Source of the DNA: Spirosoma pollinicola
GTDB lineage: Bacteria > Bacteroidota > Bacteroidia > Cytophagales > Spirosomataceae
NCBI RefSeq assembly: GCF_002831565.1
Contig: NZ_CP025096.1
Span: forward strand, 3,892,501-3,956,500
DNA: 64,000 bases
Reading direction: 5' to 3'
In this document: one piece after another, positions 34,609-43,626 of the stretch
How positions within the stretch are numbered: the first letter of the stretch is position 1
How the letters are laid out: every line of letters starts with the position of its first letter
The notes under the pieces: generated by a model
Seen by the model: only the letters and a program-made list of their open reading frames with translations
Databases searched by the model: none
What the model was told of the DNA's origin: nothing
Program-made: the position numbers and the translations under genes

Positions 34609-36525
34609 CTATTTAAACAACGGCGCGTGAATTTTCTGCAATGTTTCAACAGGAATCTTGATGACTTCCCGGTCGTAGGTGAGTAAGCCGTTTACTTCGC
34701 CTTCTACATCTGTTGTTTGGGTGTAAACAGCTGCCGACAGAGCCTGCTTCTGATAATACTCCACGATTTTGGCGTATTTTTTCTGATAGGCTTTCAGCAC
34801 AGCATCAGCCGATTGATAGGTCTGATAGCCCCAGTTACGCATTTCGGGATTCCAGAGGTGCCCCTGAACCGGCCAGCCAATACCGCCAAATTCGCCAATA
34901 ACAACGACACGATCTGTTTTGGGTGTGGGTGCGTTGGGTTCTTCTTCGTACGTGTGTATATCGTAGAAATCGCCTGCACCGAGGTCGTTCCAGCCGCTAC
35001 TGGCGTTCACGGTGCGGCTTGGGTCGAGCGCTTTTACCCAGTCGGCCAGACGTTTGTTGTCGTACTGTCCCCAGCCTTCGTTATGCACCACCCAGGTAAC
35101 AATGCTGGGGTGATTATGCAGCCGGTTCATCATCCGCCGCAGTTCCATTTCAAATTGCTCTTTCCCTTTCGACCGGCGAATTGGCTCTGTCTGGTCGCCG
35201 GGAGATTCGTTCTGGCCTTCCAGAAAACCTGATGGCATGTCCTGCCAAACCAGGATTCCGAGTTTATCGCAGAGGTAGTAATAGCGCTCGGGTTCAACTT
35301 TAATATGCTTACGGAGCATGTTGAAGCCAGACTTTTTGAGAAAGTCAATCTCGAACGTCATGGCTGCGTCCGATGGGGGCGTTAGTAAACTACCGGGCCA
35401 CCAACCCTGATCGAGCGGGCCATTCTGAAACACAAATTTGTTGTTCAGCAGCAACACCGGCTGATTGGCAACAGGCCCTTTACCCATCGAAATCTTCCGC
35501 ATGGCGAAGTAGCCCGTAATAGCATCGAGCGGGTTACCCGTTACTGTAGCACTGGCAAAGGCTTTGTTCAAAACATCATCCTGACGCGAACGTTTGTTAC
35601 GGGGCGTATCGCCGAAGGGGTCAGTAACGGTCACTAGCTCCGCTTTTATGTTATATAGAAACGGACTATCGGGCGACCAGAGTTTAGGGTTCCTTAGTGT
35701 CAGATAGGCAGTTCTTCCGGCGCGGACCAATGTAGTGGCTACCGCTTGAGAGCCGTCTAAGGCCGTGAGCCGGATAGCTGTGGTGTAATTATTGGCGGGT
35801 TTATCGAGCAGTACGTCCACCCGGACGCGCCCCGAATCCAGTTCGGGCGTTAGTTTGACTTCTTCGATGTAGGTCTGTTTTGGCACGGGCTCCATCCAGA
35901 CTGTTTGCCAAATGCCCGACACAGGCGTGTACCAGATGCCATTCGGGTTCATCAACTGTTTGCCGCGAGGCTGTTCGCCCGAAGAGGTGGGATCGGTAAC
36001 GCCCAGCACCAATTGATTCTGCCCGTCTGTCAAATAGTTGGTAACGTCGAAACTAAATGCATCGGAACCACCCGTATGCGAACCCACTAGCCCGCCGTTA
36101 ACCCACAAATTACATTCATAATCGACTGCCCCAAAATGAAGCAGTACCCGTTGTCCGGCCCAATCGGTGGGAATTGTGATTGTACGACGGTACCACAAAC
36201 GTTGGTCGTCCGTAAGTGCTTTGTTGACTTTGGATACGGTCGATTCAACACAGAACGGCACTAGAATCTGACCCTGAAAAGCGGTCGGCTGCGGGGTCGA
36301 TTTTGGTGTGATAGCGTAGTCCCACATACCGTTCAGGTTTTGCCATTTCTGGCGCACCAGTTGCGGACGAGGATATTCTCGCCATGCGTTTTCGGGTGTG
36401 AGTTGTTTTTCCCAGCGGCTCATGATGGGTGCCGACCGGGGTTGGTTTGAGGCTGGCGTTTGGGCGTAAGTAAGCACCGGAGCCAGAAGGAGGAGTAAAG
36501 AGAATAAAAGTTTAGGCGTTTTCAT
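34609..36525 (-). CDS. Glycoside hydrolase family 2, secreted
   Basis: About 638 residues from the ATG at 36525, which begins the signal peptide LLFSLLLLLAPVLTYAQ; an upstream TTG at 36576 would add a non-signal leader. Sugar-binding domain (GMWDYAIT, LWVNGGLVGSHTGG), immunoglobulin-like middle domain, then the TIM barrel with acid/base Glu in VVHNEGWGQYD and nucleophile Glu in VVIGEFGGIG. GH2 includes beta-galactosidases, glucuronidases and mannosidases; the substrate is not certain. Its position next to a glucuronoxylan locus supports a role in hemicellulose breakdown. Confidence 0.9.
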   Translation of the reverse strand: MKTPKLLFSLLLLLAPVLTYAQTPASNQPRSAPIMSRWEKQLTPENAWREYPRPQLVRQKWQNLNGMWDYAITPKSTPQPTAFQGQILVPFCVESTVSKVNKALTDDQRLWYRRTITIPTDWAGQRVLLHFGAVDYECNLWVNGGLVGSHTGGSDAFSFDVTNYLTDGQNQLVLGVTDPTSSGEQPRGKQLMNPNGIWYTPVSGIWQTVWMEPVPKQTYIEEVKLTPELDSGRVRVDVLLDKPANNYTTAIRLTALDGSQAVATTLVRAGRTAYLTLRNPKLWSPDSPFLYNIKAELVTVTDPFGDTPRNKRSRQDDVLNKAFASATVTGNPLDAITGYFAMRKISMGKGPVANQPVLLLNNKFVFQNGPLDQGWWPGSLLTPPSDAAMTFEIDFLKKSGFNMLRKHIKVEPERYYYLCDKLGILVWQDMPSGFLEGQNESPGDQTEPIRRSKGKEQFEMELRRMMNRLHNHPSIVTWVVHNEGWGQYDNKRLADWVKALDPSRTVNASSGWNDLGAGDFYDIHTYEEEPNAPTPKTDRVVVIGEFGGIGWPVQGHLWNPEMRNWGYQTYQSADAVLKAYQKKYAKIVEYYQKQALSAAVYTQTTDVEGEVNGLLTYDREVIKIPVETLQKIHAPLFK

Positions 36526-36548
36526 ACTTAATAGGTTTGTTGCTGTTT

Positions 36549-36661
36549 TACCACCGGCACCGGCCGCCCGGCCCAACCCCCTCCTAAAACAGGAGGGGGT
36601 TATGCAGAGGGGTCGTCTTTTTAAAGCCCCCTCCTGTTTTAGGAGGGGGTTGGGGGTGGTA
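36549..36661. repeat. Nested inverted repeat between GH2 and DUF4965 genes
   Basis: Arms CCCCCTCCTAAAACAGGAGG and its inverted partner, each a hairpin in itself, with outer TACCACC/GGTGGTA. The repeat lies right after the stop of the gene at 36682. Confidence 0.75.
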
Positions 36662-36681
36662 AATTTGGGTGGTAAACTATC

Positions 36682-39210
36682 TTACTTACTCAGCTTCCCT
36701 TCCAGCATTTTGATATAATACCCGCCCACGACCGAACGGGCCTGAAAACCAACCTGTTTGGCGTTGGTTGTTTCGTGCCAGTCGGAGAGGGGAACCCGCG
36801 TTGGGGTCTCGTTGACGTATTTCCAGACGGGTTTAATGAATTCTTCAAAATCCCGGTCCGATTTGGCGAGCGTGGCTGTCCATACGATCCAGTCCGATTT
36901 TGTGTACGTTTTGCGGCTGTCCAGAGGTAGTCCGTAGGGCTTTTGCTTTGTCAGATAATAGGCTATCTCCGTTTGGGAGACCTCTTTGGGAAACACCCCG
37001 AGATCCAGCAGCTTATCCCAAACCAGATTATATTTCTGACTCCAGCTATCGCCCTGATTTTCGAAGGTCAAGTCGTAGTGTTCTTTCTGGGAAGGTGTTT
37101 TGTCGAGGGCGAGTTGCTGCCATTTAACGGCCATGTCCCGCGCTGTTTTCAGGTAAGCCTGTGCTGTAGCTTTATCACCCAACTGAGCGGCCATTTGCCC
37201 ATAAGCGGCAATGCCCAGAATTGCTTTGACCGACAGGTTTGCATTTCGGGCAATATGTCCGGCGAAGTCGTCGGTGCAGAGCTGGTTGGCCGGGTCGAAG
37301 CCATCCTTTTTGAGGTACTCAACCCAAGTTGTCAGGGTTTTCCAGTGTTCTTTCGCGTAGTTGGCGTTACCCTCTGCCCCGCTTATGGCGCCCGCCAATA
37401 GAAGCATATTACCGCACTCTTCAACGGGCATGTCTTCGCCGTAGGTCTGGCCATTAGCCAGTGGATAGGTACCCACGTCATGGGCCGCAAACGGTTTTTT
37501 CCAACGCCCACTCTCCGAATACTGGAAGATTGGTTCCATCATACCTTTCAGCAGGGTAGGGTTGTAGAGCAGAAAAAGTGGTGCTGAAGGGTAGGTTATA
37601 TCCACCGTGCCGATGGAACCGTTGGAGAAATTCTCCTTCGACAGGAAAAGCGTTTCTCCCTTAGGACCAGCTACAATCTTATGGGCCGCAATTGCCTGCC
37701 GATAAGCCAGCTCGCACAAATCGGCATACTCTTTGCCGCCTGCTTTACGCGCATCGGAACGGAGTTTGCTGTCGAATTTGTCGCACTTTTCCCGCAGTCG
37801 ATTATAGTCCTTCTCGGCAGTTTGCAATAGGCTGATCATTGTTGTTTTCTCATCCCGACGCCACCACGGACGCAGGTTCTGCTTGAAATACTGCACCGAA
37901 TACAGGTCGTCATACGCCAGCATCAGGTGTTTTTCGGCAGGTTTCGATACGTTACCGAAGTCGAGTACACTGGCTACGGCCACATCGACAGCCGCGCGGG
38001 GCTTGTTGCCCGGTACGGTCGCCTTATTATCGGTGGGTAGCTGGCCATTCGTGAGGAACGCCTGTTTCAGGCCCGGTGCCATGCCATTGCCTGTCTGGTT
38101 GCCGTTTTCCTGCGGAACGGCCAGATACGCGTAACCCCAGTCGATCCGCACGTTGTCGCCCTTTTTGGCCAGAACGGGCTGCGCTTCGGTTCCAACGCTC
38201 TGGTAAATCAGGCCGGGTGCCTGTCCGGCTTTCATCACAACTTCCTGTCCAACCGTGTTGGTTGCTAGGGTGCCGGATTCGCTTAGAAACACCTGCACCG
38301 AATGGGGTTTGCGATCCTGCGAACGAACCTCGAAGGTAATGTACGTAATAGGGCGGGCAACGACTTCAAGTTCGTCCAGCAACAGGGGCGACATGAAGTT
38401 TACGACCAGATTCACCGGCCCTACGCTAAAGGTGTAATTCGTTTGCGTTGCCGATACCGTCACGCCCGTTTGGGTCGCCGTAGTAATTGACGAGGTAGTG
38501 ACCGGATTAACGATGCCGACGTCGATAAACGAGCCGCCCCGAGGGCTTACGCAGTGAACGGCCAGTATGTTTTTGCCTTTTTGCAGTGCTTTCTGACCCG
38601 CAGCGGATAGCGGCAGGTAGGTGTATTCGTTAATATAGTCGGGCTTGTCGAGGATTTTGGTGCCGTTCAGGTATACGACCACATCATCGTCATGATTGAT
38701 GGATAAGAGAAGTTTTGACGGGTCAGCTTTGCCATCGTAGGTGAACTCCCGCCGGTAATAAATCCCGTCTTTCATGGCCGCCGACTCACTATTTGTCCAC
38801 TTGGTTTTAGCCTCGGGTGTATCGCCAAACGGGCCTTGCCCTGATTGCCAGCTACTGGCGTTAAAATCTGTCTTCTCCCAACCGGCACTGGGTTTTTTCA
38901 AGGTGTACTGAGCCGGATAGGATTTTGATTCGCCTGTTGAGGCAATCTGCTCGTAAGTTGTGGGGACAGCACCCAGAAACTGATACGCTTTACCGTCAAC
39001 CCGCACAATTCCTTCCAGCGATTGTGGTTTGCCAGTCCAGTGGCGGGTGGGCGAATCGGTCAGCTTATCCGTTGTGCTCCAGACGCTGAAGTAAGGGTCA
39101 TGCGTAATAAGCGGATAAGCAGGCGGACGAAGATTCTGGGCAATTGACTGCCCAAAAAAGAGGGAAGTGAGTAGGGTAATCGAAACGCAAAGGGCCGATT
39201 TTTTTTGCAT
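36682..39210 (-). CDS. Secreted glutaminase-like protein (DUF4965/DUF1793)
   Basis: About 842 residues, start at ATG 39210 giving a signal peptide (LCVSITLLTSLFFGQSIAQ). An earlier ATG at 39261 is also possible but would bury it. The start (RPPAYPLITHDPYFSVWST) is DUF4964-like, the middle DUF5127, the end DUF4965/DUF1793 with a six-hairpin-like fold (DDFAGHIARNANLSVKAILG, GGYYIKMLE). Fungal relatives are called glutaminase A, but in Bacteroidota they are usually linked to glycan loci. A sugar-binding-like insertion lies at residues about 125-260. Minus-strand unit with GH2. Confidence 0.82.
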   Translation of the reverse strand: MQKKSALCVSITLLTSLFFGQSIAQNLRPPAYPLITHDPYFSVWSTTDKLTDSPTRHWTGKPQSLEGIVRVDGKAYQFLGAVPTTYEQIASTGESKSYPAQYTLKKPSAGWEKTDFNASSWQSGQGPFGDTPEAKTKWTNSESAAMKDGIYYRREFTYDGKADPSKLLLSINHDDDVVVYLNGTKILDKPDYINEYTYLPLSAAGQKALQKGKNILAVHCVSPRGGSFIDVGIVNPVTTSSITTATQTGVTVSATQTNYTFSVGPVNLVVNFMSPLLLDELEVVARPITYITFEVRSQDRKPHSVQVFLSESGTLATNTVGQEVVMKAGQAPGLIYQSVGTEAQPVLAKKGDNVRIDWGYAYLAVPQENGNQTGNGMAPGLKQAFLTNGQLPTDNKATVPGNKPRAAVDVAVASVLDFGNVSKPAEKHLMLAYDDLYSVQYFKQNLRPWWRRDEKTTMISLLQTAEKDYNRLREKCDKFDSKLRSDARKAGGKEYADLCELAYRQAIAAHKIVAGPKGETLFLSKENFSNGSIGTVDITYPSAPLFLLYNPTLLKGMMEPIFQYSESGRWKKPFAAHDVGTYPLANGQTYGEDMPVEECGNMLLLAGAISGAEGNANYAKEHWKTLTTWVEYLKKDGFDPANQLCTDDFAGHIARNANLSVKAILGIAAYGQMAAQLGDKATAQAYLKTARDMAVKWQQLALDKTPSQKEHYDLTFENQGDSWSQKYNLVWDKLLDLGVFPKEVSQTEIAYYLTKQKPYGLPLDSRKTYTKSDWIVWTATLAKSDRDFEEFIKPVWKYVNETPTRVPLSDWHETTNAKQVGFQARSVVGGYYIKMLEGKLSK

Positions 39211-39436
39211 TGGGACTATTGGTTTGCGGATACAACGAAAAACATCCACAACATAAACCATATCTCGCTCAACCTTTACTTATCGAGACCACGAATTACG
39301 TGTTGTCAATTGGATTCTTTCGTGCGGTACTTTTTCCCGACGACGATGATACTGATGGCTGAATGTCGGGTAGATGCACTTGATTTGATTCTTATGGAAT
39401 ACAATTCCTAAACGCTCAAACGCCTACTTTTTTTCA

Positions 39437-40381
39437 ATGAAAAAGCTATTCATACTAGCCACGGCTCTGCTGCTGGCTGGATCGGCAACTCAATTAATTG
39501 CCCAGCAAATTTCGAAGGAAGAGCTCATCTTCCTGACCCCCGACTGGAAAGGCGAACGTTTTCCCGACGGACGCCCGAAAGTGCCGGACGCTATTCTGAA
39601 ACGCATGAGGCTGGTGACTCAGGAAGAAGCCTGGTCGGTGATGAAAGGCGAAAAATACCGCTACCAGTTTGCGGGCGACTGGCAAACGATCAACCCCGAT
39701 AGTGTGCTGGTGGGGCGGGCACTCACGGCTACCTTCATGCCCGGTCGGCCGGATGTACACCGGGTAACGGATGAGAAAGGACATACCAAAGACGGTCGGA
39801 TTAAATCACAGAATGCGTGGCCAATCGACATGCTTGTGAAAGGGGATGTGTATGTTGTAGATCAGTTCGGGATGCACGAAGATGGCCCAACCATTGGCGA
39901 TAATCTGGGCAATTCGATTTATGCCAAAACGGGCAACGGCATTGTCTACGAAGGTGCTGTTCGCGACGTGGCCGGATTGAAGGAAATTGGTGGATTCACG
40001 TCCTATTTCCGCAGTTATCACCCATCGCATCACAATCCCGAAGGCGATCTGAATACAACGTTGGTAGGCATCAACCGCCCTACGCGTATTGGGAGAGTGA
40101 TGGTGATGCCGGGCGATGTGGTGCTGGGACGCGATGGGGGCGTGGCGTTTATTCCGCCCCATTTGGCCGAAAAAGTGGTAAAAACGTCGGAGATTATCCG
40201 GTTGCGGGACATGTTCGGGCATTTACGGTTGCGCGAGCAGAAATACACGCCGGGACAGATTGACACACGCTGGTCGGATGAAATTGAAAAAGATTTCTCG
40301 AAATGGCTCAACGACCACGTTAGCGAACTCCCCGTTCCAAAAGAGCAAATTCAGGAATTTCTTAAAACCCGAACCTGGTAA
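39437..40381 (+). CDS. RraA-family protein, exported
   Basis: 314 residues with a signal peptide (LFILATALLLAGSATQLIAQ). The core (DNLGNSIYAKTGNGIVYEGA, VRDVAGLKEIGGF, VVLGRDGGVAFIPPHLAEKV) is of the RraA/HMG-CHA aldolase family, with the G-x3-V-x3-RD segment that binds divalent metal and pyruvate-type substrate. Cytosolic RraA proteins are either aldolases or inhibitors of RNase E; an exported member beside sugar acid genes may be a pyruvate-type aldolase or decarboxylase. First gene of the plus-strand locus. Confidence 0.82.
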   Translation: MKKLFILATALLLAGSATQLIAQQISKEELIFLTPDWKGERFPDGRPKVPDAILKRMRLVTQEEAWSVMKGEKYRYQFAGDWQTINPDSVLVGRALTATFMPGRPDVHRVTDEKGHTKDGRIKSQNAWPIDMLVKGDVYVVDQFGMHEDGPTIGDNLGNSIYAKTGNGIVYEGAVRDVAGLKEIGGFTSYFRSYHPSHHNPEGDLNTTLVGINRPTRIGRVMVMPGDVVLGRDGGVAFIPPHLAEKVVKTSEIIRLRDMFGHLRLREQKYTPGQIDTRWSDEIEKDFSKWLNDHVSELPVPKEQIQEFLKTRTW

Positions 40382-40384
40382 TTC

Positions 40385-40447
40385 GTACCAAACAGCTTCT
40401 AGCTGTTTGTGGCTATCTACTACAAACAGCTAGAAGCTGTTTGGTAC
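40385..40447. repeat. Nested inverted repeat after RraA
   Basis: 26-base perfect arms starting GTACCAAACAGCTTCTAGCT, separated by 11 bases. Each arm is a hairpin (AAACAGCT / AGCTGTTT). It begins 3 bases after the stop. Confidence 0.9.
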
Positions 40448-40487
40448 AGAGATCACATCACACGCAAACACCTTTTCCTTCTAAATC

Positions 40488-41765
40488 ATGACAACTTCCC
40501 GTCGATCTTTTCTTACCAAAGGGGCTATTGCCAGTGCTTTGGCGGCTACCTCATTATCCAGTTTCGGCGAAGGACTGGAAACGGCCGTTCATAACGCTCC
40601 TTTGTCTTCGGCTCCATCCGACCTGAAAATCACTGATATCAAATGTGGCTATACGCGGGGTGGACATAGCCTGTTCGTGAAAATCCATACCAATCAGGGT
40701 ATCTGGGGCTGTGGCGAAGCCGTCGATGCGTCGGTGGGAACGTATCATCTGGTGAAATTGATGGGCGAGCGCATTAAAGGCAAGAGCCCGCTCAACGTTA
40801 ACCGCCTGTTTGAAGACGTTCGGAAGTCGGGCTTCTTTGAAGGGGCTCAGGCGGGGATGTATATTTCTGTTTTATCGGCTGTAGAAACAGCCCTCTGGGA
40901 TTTGACTGGCAAAGCGCTCGGCATGCCCGTGTATCAATTGCTGGGTGGTAAATTCCGGGATAAGATTCGGGTTTACTGCGACACCGGCGCTTATCGAGAA
41001 ACCGATACCAGTGCTGAAGCCTTTGGTAAAAGTGCTAAAAAAGCGGTAGACATGGGTTTTACGGCGGTAAAGTATGACATCGACGAGCGCAACGACCCGA
41101 ATAAATACGACGCTTACAACTGGACCGCCAGTCAGGGTGAACTGGAACGGATGTATAACCAGATTGCCGGTGTCCGGAAAGCCGTTGGCCCAAAGATTGA
41201 CATTTGCGTTGACATGCACGGTAAATACGACGTAACAACGGGTCGACGTGTTGCCAAAATGATGGAGCCGCTAAACCTGCTGTTTCTGGAGGAGCCTATC
41301 CCCGCCGAAAACCCGGAAGCCTACCGCCAAATTCGGGAAGCGTCGAATACGCCCATCTGCGCAGGAGAGAACCATTATCTGGCGCATGGTTTCCGCAAAC
41401 TGCTCGAAATAGGGGCTGTCGACATCATCATGCCAGATCTACAGAAAGCGGGTGGACTTGGTGAAGCGCAGCGCATCGCCAATCTGGCCAATCTGTACTA
41501 CGTGCCGTTTGCTCCACATATGGTAGCGTCCTATCTGGGTGCCATGGCGTCGAGCCACGTATGCGCGTCGGTACCTAACTTCCTGATTCTGGAGTGGCAG
41601 ATTTATTTCCACGAGGAGCCCATGTTCAAGGAAATCGTCACGTTTGATGGGCCGATGGTCGAGAAAGGATTCATCCCGTTATCAAATAAGCCGGGTATTG
41701 GCGTCGAAATCAATGAGGAAGGTATGCGGAAATACGCTCCGAAAGACGTGCCCTTTTTTGTGTAA
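40488..41765 (+). CDS. Mandelate racemase/muconate lactonizing-type dehydratase, Tat-exported
   Basis: 425 residues. A Tat signal (TSRRSFLTKGAIASALAATS) precedes an enolase-superfamily barrel. Metal ligands are seen in order: Asp in ICVDMHGKY, Glu in FLEEPIPAE, Glu in GENHYLAHG. A Lys/His pair and APHMVASY near the end fit sugar-acid dehydratases such as gluconate or galactonate dehydratase. These remove water from the alpha carbon of an aldonate. Export is unusual for this family and shared with RraA. The substrate is not certain. Confidence 0.87.
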   Translation: MTTSRRSFLTKGAIASALAATSLSSFGEGLETAVHNAPLSSAPSDLKITDIKCGYTRGGHSLFVKIHTNQGIWGCGEAVDASVGTYHLVKLMGERIKGKSPLNVNRLFEDVRKSGFFEGAQAGMYISVLSAVETALWDLTGKALGMPVYQLLGGKFRDKIRVYCDTGAYRETDTSAEAFGKSAKKAVDMGFTAVKYDIDERNDPNKYDAYNWTASQGELERMYNQIAGVRKAVGPKIDICVDMHGKYDVTTGRRVAKMMEPLNLLFLEEPIPAENPEAYRQIREASNTPICAGENHYLAHGFRKLLEIGAVDIIMPDLQKAGGLGEAQRIANLANLYYVPFAPHMVASYLGAMASSHVCASVPNFLILEWQIYFHEEPMFKEIVTFDGPMVEKGFIPLSNKPGIGVEINEEGMRKYAPKDVPFFV

Positions 41766-41852
41766 ATGTGCCCGGATTTTTAACGCCAGATGATATCTTT
41801 AAATGTTTGCCCTGGTAAGCGGTCGGATCAAGGGATCAAATGCGGTAAATAA

Positions 41853-41914
41853 TGTGGATAAACGCGTGCCATTGAGCGCTTAAAATGTGGATAACCCTGT
41901 TCGTATGTGGATAA
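41853..41914. promoter_or_regulatory. Three perfect DnaA boxes in tandem
   Basis: TGTGGATAA, the complement of the TTATCCACA DnaA box, occurs at 41853-41861, 41886-41894 and 41906-41914 in the same orientation, inside a 430-base gap without a gene. A 9-mer is expected about once in 260 kb by chance at even base use, so three in 62 bases is not random. dnaA is not nearby. Confidence 0.7.
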
Positions 41915-42008
41915 CCTTCGTTATGTCGTCAGATACATTAACTACGACACAAGTCTGGTGTCATTAACTTTCCTGCAAGCAGGTTATTGATCTGAAAATG
42001 AAACTATA

Positions 42009-42040
42009 TAGGGTGGCCATGCGCCACCCTATTGTTTTTA
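42009..42040 (+). terminator. Terminator in the gap before the MFS gene
   Basis: TAGGGTGGC and GCCACCCTA pair around CATGC, then TTGTTTTTAT. It ends any transcript from the preceding gene or from the gap itself. Confidence 0.8.
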
Positions 42041-42194
42041 TAGTAGTCCCGTAAGCAGTAAGTAAATGGGACTGTCGCGTTTTAAGAGGGTCTAGTTGAC
42101 TGATTCATCCCTCACCCTAATCTAACACGGAACATTGACGCCGAAATCCACTCCCGTACCAGCCACATTCAGGGGTTCTGATACGAACTCACTG

Positions 42195-43499
42195 ATGAAG
42201 CAGACAAACTATCGCTGGGTAATTGTTGCGTTGCTCTTTTTTGCGACAACGATCAACTATCTCGACCGACAGGTGATTAGCTTGTTGAAGCCAATTCTGG
42301 AAAAGGAATTCTCCTGGACAGAGTCCGACTACGGCAACATCGTAACGGTTTTTACTTTTTTCTACGGGGCCAGCACCCTGCTTGCGGGCTATATTATTGA
42401 CCGGGTTGGTACCAAACTTGGCTATATCGGGGCTATTCTGGTCTGGAGTCTGGCGGCTATGGGCCACGCTTTGGCCGGTAGTACATTTGGGTTCATGATT
42501 GCCCGTGGTTTTTTGGGCATTGGTGAGGCCGGTAACTTCCCTGCCTCGATCAAGACCGTTGCCGAGTGGTTTCCAAAGAAAGAGCGGGCACTGGCGGTTG
42601 GTATTTTCAACGCCGGAGCGAATATCGGGGCTGTGGCGGCCCCGGCTATTGTACCCTGGCTGGCACTTGTTGCGGGCTGGCAAACAGCCTTTATTGCTAC
42701 CGGTGCCTTGGGGTTTCTATGGATTGTAGCCTGGTATTTACTCTATGAAATTCCGAGTCGGCACAAAAACGTTAATGAAGCCGAACTCGCCCATATCACG
42801 CAGGAAACGGCTGCCGAATTCGCTACGGCGGGTGATGCCGCTACCGTAAACTCGCCCGATGGTGTAGCCATCAAATACCCTATTTTTGCCAATAAAGCCA
42901 TCTGGGGCTTCATGAGTGGCAAACTCCTGACTGATCCAATCTGGTGGTTTTTCCTGTTCTGGTTACCATCCTATCTGGCCAACATCTACCACCTCGATCT
43001 AAAAAAACTGGGAGCTCCACTAATTGTCATTTATCTGGCGGCAACAATTGGCAGCGTAGGGGGTGGTTGGCTTTCCTCCATGCTGATTCGTAAGGGCTGG
43101 CACCCAACAAGAGCCCGCCAATGGTCTATGGCCTTATTTGCCATTTGTGTAACGCCCGTCATGCTTATCAGCCAGATGAACAGCATGTGGCCGGTTATCG
43201 GCATTTTATCGCTGGCTGTGGCGGCTCACCAGGCCTGGTCGGCCAACATTTTTACGGTAGCTGCCGATCAGTTTCCGAAGCAGGTAATTAGCCGGGTAGT
43301 TGGGTTAGGCACAATGGCTGGAACCCTCGGTGGAGCCGTTTTCCCGTTGCTGGTCGGTCGTATTCTGGACCATTACAAATTATTGGGAAACCTGTCGGAG
43401 GGTTATTACATCATTTTCTACATCGCTGGTTTTGCGTATCTGGCCGCCTGGACAATGCTGTATATTTTTGTGTTCAGTCGGGTGAAAGCTCGTTCATGA
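42195..43499 (+). CDS. MFS sugar-acid transporter, ExuT-like
   Basis: About 434 residues from the ATG at 42195; the frame runs back to a TTG at 42135 with unconvincing sequence. Twelve membrane helices. The start YRWVIVALLFFATTINYLDRQ and ARGFLGIGEAGNFPASIKTV are signatures of the anion:cation symporter family including the hexuronate carriers ExuT. Its place between an aldonate dehydratase and a glucuronoyl esterase suggests transport of glucuronate or related acids. Confidence 0.88.
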   Translation: MKQTNYRWVIVALLFFATTINYLDRQVISLLKPILEKEFSWTESDYGNIVTVFTFFYGASTLLAGYIIDRVGTKLGYIGAILVWSLAAMGHALAGSTFGFMIARGFLGIGEAGNFPASIKTVAEWFPKKERALAVGIFNAGANIGAVAAPAIVPWLALVAGWQTAFIATGALGFLWIVAWYLLYEIPSRHKNVNEAELAHITQETAAEFATAGDAATVNSPDGVAIKYPIFANKAIWGFMSGKLLTDPIWWFFLFWLPSYLANIYHLDLKKLGAPLIVIYLAATIGSVGGGWLSSMLIRKGWHPTRARQWSMALFAICVTPVMLISQMNSMWPVIGILSLAVAAHQAWSANIFTVAADQFPKQVISRVVGLGTMAGTLGGAVFPLLVGRILDHYKLLGNLSEGYYIIFYIAGFAYLAAWTMLYIFVFSRVKARS

Positions 43500-43615
43500 T
43501 GGCGCGAACGTCTTCGTTCGTGTCAGTTATGAACCGGCCTCTGGCCGATTGTCTATTACTTACTTCCGGCCAGAGGCCGGTTTATAGTCGGCACGAACGA
43601 AGACGTTCGCGCCAT
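43499..43615. repeat. Nested double inverted repeat after the MFS gene
   Basis: Outer 24-base arms ATGGCGCGAACGTCTTCGTT... (43499-43522 and 43592-43615) and inner arms AACCGGCCTCTGGCCG / CCGGCCAGAGGCCGGTT, each arm itself a hairpin. The left arm overlaps the last base of the stop codon. Confidence 0.9.
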
Positions 43616-43626
43616 CTTTCTTAGCC

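Noticed and set aside
41766-42194. Chromosome replication origin
   Set aside because: DnaA boxes are present but no dnaA or other origin-linked genes are nearby and no AT-rich unwinding region stands out. Kept as DnaA-box cluster only.
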